A stretch of DNA of 5,700 nt from Alphaproteobacteria bacterium. Lineage in GTDB: Bacteria > Pseudomonadota > Alphaproteobacteria > CACIAM-22H2. This document shows, in pieces, positions 1-4,828 of this stretch. The notes beneath the pieces were generated by a model that was not told the DNA's origin, searched no databases, and was given only the letters and a program-made list of their open reading frames with translations. Positions within the stretch are counted from its first letter, which is position 1, and each line of letters begins with the position of its first letter. The position numbers and the translations under genes are program-made. The stretch covers positions 1 through 5,700 of the forward strand of contig VGDA01000262.1 of NCBI GenBank assembly GCA_016869915.1, in the 5' to 3' direction.

Positions 1-709
1 GAAGCTTCTCTATCTCCAGAACGGCCCGCGCCGCCGCTCCGTGTCCGCGCTTGAGGACAGGTTCGCCGCGGCCGGCTTCGACGTCGATGTCCGCTGGGCC
101 TACCAGGGCGAGTTCCCCGACGACCTCGCCCCCTATGGCGCCTGCTTCGTGTCGGGCAGCCCCCATGGCGCCTACGAGAACATCCCGTGGATCGAGCGCG
201 AACACGCGCTCCTGCGCGACCTCGCCGGGCGCGGCGTGCCGATGCTCGGGATCTGCTTCGGCAGCCAGATCCTCGGCTCGGCCCTGTGCGGGCGCGACCA
301 GGTCTTCCGCCGCTCGTCCTGCGAGGTCGGCTACCTCCACCTCGACGTCACCGGCGCGGCGCGGCGCGACCCCGTCACCTGCGACCTCGGCGAGAGCGTC
401 GAGATGTTCGTGTGGCACAACGACGAGGTCCGTGCCGACCACCCGGACATGACCATCCTCGCGCATTCGCCGGATTGCCCGAACCACGTCTGGAAGCACA
501 GGCGCTTCGCCGCCTGGGGCATCCAGGGCCACCCCGAGGTCGACGCCGCCCAGGCGCGCGACTGGTTCGAGCTCAGCCGGAGCCGGCTTGAGTCCGACGG
601 CGCGGACGTCGACGCGCTCAAGCGCCGGGCCACCGACGCCGAGGAGTCGAAGACGATGCTCGCGAACTTCATGCGCCACGCCCGCGCCGGCAGCCTGGCC
701 GCGGCGTGA
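1..709 (+). CDS. Class I glutamine amidotransferase-like protein (5' end cut by two bases)
   Basis: A stand-alone class I glutamine amidotransferase (GATase1) domain protein, which hydrolyses glutamine or a related gamma-glutamyl/amide bond through a Cys-His-Glu triad; probably cytosolic. The reading frame is open to the window edge. Upstream of the GTG at 41 it encodes KLLYLQNGPRRRS, the expected first beta strand of the fold, and base 1 is a G that would complete an ATG. I therefore infer a 236-residue protein beginning two bases outside the window. In that numbering the nucleophile is Cys86 in GICFGSQ, and His178 and Glu180 lie in GIQGHPEVD. The SGSPHGAYENIPW segment before the nucleophile and WHNDEV after it are also typical. 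No synthase or ammonia-acceptor domain is attached, so its partner or substrate is open. It could be a hydrolase like the gamma-glutamyl-GABA hydrolase group, but that is not shown. The GTGA at its stop touches a possible early start of the next gene, so the two are probably cotranscribed. Confidence 0.88.
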   Translation, partial: KLLYLQNGPRRRSVSALEDRFAAAGFDVDVRWAYQGEFPDDLAPYGACFVSGSPHGAYENIPWIEREHALLRDLAGRGVPMLGICFGSQILGSALCGRDQVFRRSSCEVGYLHLDVTGAARRDPVTCDLGESVEMFVWHNDEVRADHPDMTILAHSPDCPNHVWKHRRFAAWGIQGHPEVDAAQARDWFELSRSRLESDGADVDALKRRATDAEESKTMLANFMRHARAGSLAAA

Positions 710-731
710 GCCCGCATGGCAAGGGACATCC

Positions 732-735
732 GGAG
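732..735 (+). promoter_or_regulatory. Ribosome binding site deciding the start of M24 protein A
   Basis: GGAG lies 6 nt before the ATG at 742. This favours that ATG over the in-frame GTG at 706, which sits inside the end of the amidotransferase gene. The 32 nt between the amidotransferase stop and this ATG show no promoter, consistent with cotranscription. Confidence 0.6.
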
Positions 736-741
736 CGCGCG

Positions 742-1872
742 ATGAAGACGACCCCGTGGTTCGAGCCCGCCGAGTATCACCAGCGCGTCGGGCGGGTTCA
801 GGCCATGCTGCGGGCCCGCGGCGTCGACGCGCTGCTGGCGTTCCAGCCCGAATCCGTGACGTGGCTGACGGGCTTCTTCACCCGCGGCTACTCGACGTTC
901 CAGTTCGCGCTCGTCCCCGCGGAGGGCGAGCCGGGGGTGCTGTGCCGCGACGTCGCGCGCTTCTACCTCGACACCACATGCGTCTACGCCGACAACGCGA
1001 CATGGTCGGACGGCGAGGACCGCTTCGCCGTCGCCGCTGCGTTCCTGCGCCGCCGCCTTGGCGAGAAGGCGCGCATCGCCATCGAGATGTCGGCCTGGCA
1101 GCTGAACGCCGAGCGCTGGGAGAAGCTCAAGCTCGCCTTCCCGGCCTTCGAGTTCGTCGATGCGGGGGACCTCGTCTCGCGCCTGCGCTTCGTCAAGTCG
1201 CCGGCCGAGATCGACTACCAGCGCCGCGCCGCGCGCGCCGCCGAGGCAGGCATGGCAGCCGCCGTCGCGACCGCGCGGGCCGGCGTCTCGGAGCGCAGCG
1301 TCGCGGCGGAGATCGTCGCGGCGATGATCCGAGCCGGCAGCGACCATCCGGGCCCGGGCCCGCTCTCCAGCGGCGAGCGGGCCTTCCATCTCCATGGCGG
1401 CTTCACCGACCGCGTGCTGGAGGCCGGCGACACGCTGCAGTGCGAGTGCACGCCGGCGGTGCGCCACTACCACGCGCGCTTCATGCGGACGATCAAGATC
1501 GCAAGGGCGACCGACGCGGAGCGACGCAAGCTCGAGACCATCATCGCGATACAGGATGCCGCCCTCGCGGAGGTGCGGCCCGGCGTCCAGGCCGCGGTGC
1601 CCGATCGCATCTACCGGGAGGGCATCCTCGGTGCCGGCTTGCGCAAGGACTACACGAACAAGACGTTCTACTCGATCGGGTTGATGATGCCGCCGGTCGG
1701 CGGCGAATCGCTCGAGGCCGCGCCCGGCGCGACCTGGGCGTTCGAGCCCGGCATGGTCTTCCACACCTACGTCCTCGCGGACAGCTTCGGCTTCTCCGAG
1801 ACGATCGCGATCACCGCCGATGGCCACGAGCGGTTGACGCGCTACCCGCGCGCCCTGATCGTCACCCCGTGA
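742..1872 (+). CDS. M24 family protein A, creatinase/ectoine-hydrolase-like, lacking most metal ligands
   Basis: A 376-residue protein with the two-part creatinase/aminopeptidase P layout: an N-terminal creatinase-N domain (about 10-145, with TWLTGF near 40) and a C-terminal pita-bread domain (about 150-376), joined by the linker RLRFVKSPAEID. Aligned by eye to metallo-M24 enzymes, the five metal ligands (D,D,H,E,E) read Glu235, Arg246, Tyr310, Tyr343 and Glu353. Only Glu353 is kept, so a dinuclear metal site is unlikely. His218, the usual substrate-side histidine, is present. HYHARFMRT, YSIGL and the PGMVFH to SET tail resemble ectoine hydrolase (DoeA/EutD) as I recall it. I infer a non-metallo C-N hydrolase such as a creatinase or ectoine-hydrolase relative; the substrate is unknown. 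The ATG at 742 is chosen because GGAG at 732-735 precedes it by 6 nt. A GTG at 706 would add 12 unlikely residues and overlap the upstream stop. Its 3' end overlaps the convergent dehydrogenase gene by 11 bp. Confidence 0.87.
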   Translation: MKTTPWFEPAEYHQRVGRVQAMLRARGVDALLAFQPESVTWLTGFFTRGYSTFQFALVPAEGEPGVLCRDVARFYLDTTCVYADNATWSDGEDRFAVAAAFLRRRLGEKARIAIEMSAWQLNAERWEKLKLAFPAFEFVDAGDLVSRLRFVKSPAEIDYQRRAARAAEAGMAAAVATARAGVSERSVAAEIVAAMIRAGSDHPGPGPLSSGERAFHLHGGFTDRVLEAGDTLQCECTPAVRHYHARFMRTIKIARATDAERRKLETIIAIQDAALAEVRPGVQAAVPDRIYREGILGAGLRKDYTNKTFYSIGLMMPPVGGESLEAAPGATWAFEPGMVFHTYVLADSFGFSETIAITADGHERLTRYPRALIVTP

Positions 1873-2833
1873 GGGGGGCGGGCCGGTCCATCCCGCGCCC
1901 GCCCTGCGTCCCTTCGAGCACAGCAAGCACCGCGTCGGCGACGGCCAGCGCCGTGCGGTCCATGGCCTCGCGCGCCGCGCCGCCGATGTGAGGGGAGAGC
2001 ACGAGGTTTGGCGCGGAGAGGAGCGGGCTTCCGGGGCGCGGCGGCTCCGGCGAGAAGACGTCGAGGCCGGCCGCCGCTATGCGGCCCTCGGCGAGGGCAG
2101 CCGCGAGCGCGCCCTCGTCGACGAGCGCGCCGCGCGCGGTGTTGACGAGTATCGCGCCCGGCTTCATCTGCGCGAGGGCGGCGGCGTCGATGGGCGGCGG
2201 CCCGGAGGGCACCGCGTGGAGGGATAGCACGTCGCTCCAGGCGAGCAGCGCCGGCAGGTCGCTGGCGGCGGCGACGCCGTGGGACGCGAGTTCACCGGGG
2301 CCGGCGTGGCGGGACAGCGCAGCGACCTCCATGCCGAAGGCGAGGCCGATGCGCGCCACGCGCCGCGCGATCGCGCCGAAGCCCAGCAGGCCAAGGCGCC
2401 GGCCCGATAGCTCCACCGTGCGGGCGCGCATGCGCCAGCCGAAGTCATGCGCGCGGACCGCGCGATCCGCCGCGAGCAGCGAGGTCGAGCAGGCGAGCAT
2501 CAGCGCGAAGGCGAGCTCGGCCACGGACTGGGCGTTCGCCCCGGGCGTGTTCACGACGGCGATGCCGCGCGCCCGGGCGGCCGGCAGGTCGATCGCGTCC
2601 AGCCCGGTGCCATGGCTGCCGATGACCTCGAGGCGTGGAGACGCCGCCATCCATTCGGCCGAGAAGCCAGCGTTGCGCGTTATCGCCGCCCTCGCCGTGG
2701 CGAGCGCGGGCCGCAGCGCCTCCAGGTCGGGACGGGCCGCGACATGGACGGCGAGGCCGGCGGCGCGCAGCCGCGCGAGACCCGTCTCCGCGATCGGCTG
2801 CAGGACGACGCAATCCGCCGGCCGGGCCTCCAT
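1862..2833 (-). CDS. D-isomer-specific 2-hydroxyacid dehydrogenase
   Basis: A 323-residue NAD(P)-dependent oxidoreductase of the D-2-hydroxyacid dehydrogenase family (phosphoglycerate dehydrogenase / glyoxylate-hydroxypyruvate reductase type), interconverting a 2-keto acid and its D-2-hydroxy acid in the cytosol. The catalytic domain halves flank a Rossmann domain (about 100-285). The substrate-binding segment SHGTGLDAID is at 73-82, and the nucleotide loop is GFGAIA at 151-156, where the usual third glycine is alanine. Catalytic Arg234 lies in NTARGALVDE, Glu263 in DVFSPEP and His282 in SPHIGG. Full length for the family. It starts 3 bp after the GntR stop, so the two form an operon, with only a weak GAGG close to the ATG. 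Its 3' end overlaps the convergent M24-A gene by 11 bp. Context suggests it handles a keto or hydroxy acid released by the neighbouring catabolic enzymes. The exact substrate cannot be read from the sequence. Confidence 0.9.
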   Translation of the reverse strand: MEARPADCVVLQPIAETGLARLRAAGLAVHVAARPDLEALRPALATARAAITRNAGFSAEWMAASPRLEVIGSHGTGLDAIDLPAARARGIAVVNTPGANAQSVAELAFALMLACSTSLLAADRAVRAHDFGWRMRARTVELSGRRLGLLGFGAIARRVARIGLAFGMEVAALSRHAGPGELASHGVAAASDLPALLAWSDVLSLHAVPSGPPPIDAAALAQMKPGAILVNTARGALVDEGALAAALAEGRIAAAGLDVFSPEPPRPGSPLLSAPNLVLSPHIGGAAREAMDRTALAVADAVLAVLEGTQGGRGMDRPAPLTG

Positions 2834-2836
2834 GCC

Positions 2837-3502
2837 TCACGCGACCCGGGCCAGGCGCTGCACGATCGATTGGCGGACGCCGTCGAGATGGGTGCGCATC
2901 GCCGCGGCCGCGGCCTCGCCCTCGCCATCGGCTATGGCCGCGACCACGGCGAGGTGCTCGCGGCAGGTATCCTCGAGCTGCTCGGGCATGCTGCGCAGGT
3001 CGAACATCTGGGTCTGGCGTCGCAGCGTGCGCACGATCGCCTCCATCTGCCGGTTACCGGCGGCCGCCACTACGGCGGAATGCAGGTCGTCGTCGAGCGA
3101 GCGCACCTCGGCGCGATCCGGCGCGCCAGGCCGCTCCATCGCGCCGGCCAGCAGCGCCTCGAGCCGCGCGCGGATGCCGTCCAGCGTCGTGGCAGGGACG
3201 CGTCCGGCCGCGAGGCGCGCGGCCTCCGGCTCGAGCAGCCGCCGGATCGCGAGGTTCTCGATGAAGCCGTCGAGGTCGAGGTGGCGAACCTGCAGCCCGC
3301 GGCCGCCCGGGCGGCTGACGAGCCCGTCATGCTCGAGCATGAGCAGCGCGTCGCGCAGCGGCGTGCGCGACATCCTGAGATGCTCGGCGAGACGGCGCTC
3401 CTGGATCATCGTCCCCGGGGGAAGCTGGCCGGACATGATGAGGTCGAGCAGCTGCTCGTAGGCCTGGGACGCGAGCCTGCGGTCGGGGATCTGGTTCAGC
3501 AT
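2837..3502 (-). CDS. GntR family transcriptional regulator, FCD (FadR/VanR-like) subfamily
   Basis: A 221-residue ligand-responsive repressor or activator. The N-terminal winged helix-turn-helix (about 8-72) contains AYEQLLDLIMSGQLPPG, the recognition region RLAEHLRMSRTPLRDALLML and the wing SRPGGRGLQV. The C-terminal FCD domain (about 75-215) shows the usual metal/ligand set: an Asp in LDDDLH (137-139) with His141, His183 in REH and His205 in MRTH. FCD regulators typically sense carboxylic acids, keto acids or amino-acid-like compounds. I chose the ATG at 3502 because it gives the standard length and a normal HTH start. The open frame continues upstream to 3763 but those residues are unlike any regulator and enter the divergent M24-B gene. 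No Shine-Dalgarno motif is visible, and a GC-rich inverted repeat sits just upstream. It likely controls itself, the dehydrogenase and the divergent M24-B/transport operon through the palindrome at 3557-3566. Confidence 0.92.
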   Translation of the reverse strand: MLNQIPDRRLASQAYEQLLDLIMSGQLPPGTMIQERRLAEHLRMSRTPLRDALLMLEHDGLVSRPGGRGLQVRHLDLDGFIENLAIRRLLEPEAARLAAGRVPATTLDGIRARLEALLAGAMERPGAPDRAEVRSLDDDLHSAVVAAAGNRQMEAIVRTLRRQTQMFDLRSMPEQLEDTCREHLAVVAAIADGEGEAAAAAMRTHLDGVRQSIVQRLARVA

Positions 3503-3546
3503 GGCTGGGGGCGCGCCGGGCGCGCATGCCTGTTCGGAATTCCCAT
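3496..3546 (-). other. Possible upstream mini-ORF (16 codons) overlapping the GntR start
   Basis: In the GntR leader, an ATG at 3546 opens a 16-residue frame (MGIPNRHARPARPQPC). It ends with TGA at 3496-3498, four bases inside the GntR start region and out of frame with it. No Shine-Dalgarno motif precedes it. If the minus-strand promoter proposed here is right, its ATG would lie within a few bases of the transcript's 5' end. It may be chance. It is recorded because the GntR ATG itself has no visible ribosome binding site and could depend on translational coupling. Confidence 0.15.
3511..3525 (-). repeat. GC-rich perfect inverted repeat in the GntR leader
   Basis: Seven-base perfect arms (GCGCGCC / GGCGCGC) surround one central base. 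In the minus-strand transcript this folds as a stable six-pair stem with a three-base loop, ending 8 nt before the GntR ATG and covering the place where a ribosome binding site would be expected. Such GC palindromes can also arise by chance in DNA of this composition. Confidence 0.4.
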
Positions 3547-3548
3547 GG

Positions 3549-3577
3549 TTGACGCGTGGTATACCAGTGCGTAGCGT
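3549..3577 (+). promoter_or_regulatory. Predicted sigma70-type promoter for M24 protein B and transporter genes
   Basis: A -35 element TTGACG (3549-3554) is followed after 17 bp by TAGCGT (3572-3577) as a -10 element. Transcription would begin near 3584, about 28 nt before the ATG at 3612. The TGGTATACCA palindrome lies within the spacer, a position where bound regulator would block RNA polymerase. The -10 is weak, so this is a moderate call. Confidence 0.45.
3557..3566. promoter_or_regulatory. Candidate GntR/FCD operator, perfect palindrome TGGTATACCA
   Basis: TGGTATACCA is a perfect 10-bp palindrome and an A/T-centred one in an otherwise very GC-rich stretch. It resembles the short palindromes bound by FCD-type GntR regulators (FadR- and VanR-type sites with TGGT/ACCA or GTATAC cores). 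It lies in the 109-bp gap between the GntR gene and the divergent M24-B gene, inside both predicted promoters, which fits autoregulation and repression of the divergent operon. Symmetry does not extend beyond the 10 bases. The identity of the bound protein is inferred from position and motif only. Confidence 0.6.
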
Positions 3578-3585
3578 CTCTTCAA
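3558..3585 (-). promoter_or_regulatory. Predicted promoter for the GntR-dehydrogenase operon
   Basis: Read on the minus strand, TTGAAG (3580-3585) and TATACC (3558-3563) are separated by 16 bp and could be -35 and -10 elements. The -10 lies inside the palindrome at 3557-3566, so binding there would also shut this direction, i.e. autoregulation. The start would be near 3551, leaving a leader of about 50 nt to the GntR ATG. Confidence 0.4.
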
Positions 3586-3611
3586 GAGGCTGCCGACGGC
3601 CCGAGCGAGCG

Positions 3612-4802
3612 ATGACCATACCCAGTCCCTTCACCGGCCCCCCCACCCTGCCCTTCTCGCGCGCGGAGCACCTCGACCGCCAGGCACGGCTGCGGCGGAC
3701 GCTGCGCGAGCGCGGCTTCGACGCGATGCTCGTCTTCGCGCAGGAAAGCCATTTCTGGCTCACCGGCTACGACACCGGCGGCTTCGTCTTCTTCCAGTGC
3801 GCGGTGGTGACTGCGGACGACCGGCCCATCGTGCTCCTGACGCGGCGTCCCGACCTGCTCCAGGCCCGCCAGACCTCGACGATCGAGGACATCCGGATCT
3901 GGTGGGACGCGGAGGACGCCAATCCCGCGCGCGACCTGAAGGCGATCCTCGAGGAGCTCGGGCTGGCGGGAGGCCGGGTCGCGGTCGAGTTGAACACCCA
4001 TGGCCTGACGGGCTGGAACCTCTGGCGCCTCCAGAAGACCCTCGACGGCTTCTGCACGCTCGACAACGACGACCACATGATCCGGCGGTTGCGACTGGTG
4101 AAGTCGCCCGCGGAGATCGAGTACATGCGCAAGGCCGGCGCGCTGCTCGACCATTCGCTCGAGACCGTGATCGGCATGGCGCGGCCGGGCGTGATGGACT
4201 CGTCGCTGACCGCCGCCTACCTCAAGGTGGTGCTGGAGGGCGGCGGCGACATGCCGCCCAACGCGCCCCTGTTCAACTCCGGCCCGCGCGCGGTCTATGG
4301 GCGCGGGGTCTCTTCGCCGCGACGCCTCGAACCCGTCGACCAGATCCTCGTGGAGTATCCGGTCGCCGTGCGCCGCTACAACGTCAAGACCGAGTGGACG
4401 ATCCTGCTCGGCAAGGCGACGGACCGGCAGAGGCACATGTACGACGCGGCGCGCTCGACGCTCGCCCGCATGACCGAGATCGCGCGCCCGGGCACGACGC
4501 TCGGCGAGATCTTCGACGTCCATGCCGACGGCCTCGACCGCGCGGGCTTCCGCGCGCATCGCTATGGCGCGACGGGCTACTCCGTCGGGTGCACCTACGC
4601 GCCGACCTCGATGGACGTCCCGCCCATGATCTATTCCGGCAACCCGACGCGCTGCGAGCCGGGCATGACGCTGTTCTACCACGTGATGATCGGCGACAGC
4701 GATTCCGGCTACGCGATGGGGGTGGGTCACACGTTCCTCGTCACCGACGGCGCGCCGGAGATACTAACCGGGCTCCCCGACGACCTCACCGTCGTCACCT
4801 GA
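3612..4802 (+). CDS. M24 family protein B, divergent non-metallo creatinase-like paralogue
   Basis: A 396-residue paralogue of M24-A with the same layout: creatinase-N domain (about 15-155, WLTGYD at 49-54), the linker RLRLVKSPAEIEY (160-171) and the pita-bread domain to the end. Over 47 ungapped positions (224-270 here against 211-257 in M24-A) I count 17 identities. The five M24 metal ligands read Glu248, Lys259, Tyr323, His357 and His373, so none is conserved except a conservative Asp-to-Glu. The histidine kept in M24-A as His218 is Arg231 here. A metallopeptidase activity is therefore unlikely. It may be a hydrolase with a rebuilt active site, or a partner subunit of M24-A; both are inference. 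The ATG at 3612 is chosen because PFSRAEHLDRQARLRR then falls at the usual distance from the start. The in-frame open stretch from 3501 crosses the promoter region. The ribosome site (GAGCGAG) is weak. It leads an operon with the solute-binding protein 26 bp downstream. Confidence 0.87.
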   Translation: MTIPSPFTGPPTLPFSRAEHLDRQARLRRTLRERGFDAMLVFAQESHFWLTGYDTGGFVFFQCAVVTADDRPIVLLTRRPDLLQARQTSTIEDIRIWWDAEDANPARDLKAILEELGLAGGRVAVELNTHGLTGWNLWRLQKTLDGFCTLDNDDHMIRRLRLVKSPAEIEYMRKAGALLDHSLETVIGMARPGVMDSSLTAAYLKVVLEGGGDMPPNAPLFNSGPRAVYGRGVSSPRRLEPVDQILVEYPVAVRRYNVKTEWTILLGKATDRQRHMYDAARSTLARMTEIARPGTTLGEIFDVHADGLDRAGFRAHRYGATGYSVGCTYAPTSMDVPPMIYSGNPTRCEPGMTLFYHVMIGDSDSGYAMGVGHTFLVTDGAPEILTGLPDDLTVVT

Positions 4803-4816
4803 CAGTCATCGAGAAG

Positions 4817-4822
4817 AAGGAG
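4817..4822 (+). promoter_or_regulatory. Strong Shine-Dalgarno of the solute-binding protein gene
   Basis: AAGGAG lies 6 nt before the ATG at 4829, the best ribosome binding site in the window. The 26-bp gap after the M24-B stop contains no terminator or promoter, so the binding protein is probably translated at high level from the M24-B operon transcript. This is common for periplasmic binding proteins, which are needed in excess. Confidence 0.75.
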
Positions 4823-4828
4823 AAGGCC

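Noticed and set aside
1349..1362. GGGCCCGGGCCC-type symmetric run within M24-A
   Set aside because: Explained by Gly-Pro codons (GPGPG segment) in a GC-rich gene.
331..1926. Long open frame on the minus strand opposite the amidotransferase and M24-A genes
   Set aside because: Its translation is a low-complexity Arg/Ala/Gly-rich sequence with no domain, and it is antisense to two proteins with clear motifs; typical of high-GC shadow frames.
588..1991. Long plus-strand frame across the M24-A gene
   Set aside because: Arg/Pro/Ala-rich out-of-frame reading of M24-A; the true frame carries the creatinase motifs.
3536..3548. GGAATTCC and CCATGG palindromes in the divergent gap
   Set aside because: Short overlapping symmetric words of restriction-site type with no promoter-related placement; weaker as an operator than TGGTATACCA.
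2079..3574. Long plus-strand frames opposite the dehydrogenase and GntR genes
   Set aside because: Antisense to two well-supported proteins, biased composition and no recognisable motif or ribosome binding site.
3503..3763. N-terminal extension of the GntR protein
   Set aside because: The frame is open upstream to 3763, but the extra 87 residues are not regulator-like, overlap the divergent M24-B gene and its promoter, and the ATG at 3502 gives the normal FCD regulator length.
3582..4730. Long minus-strand frame opposite M24-B
   Set aside because: Rich in His, Arg, Asp and Val as expected from reverse-complement GC-rich codons; no domain is recognisable and it runs through the divergent promoter region.
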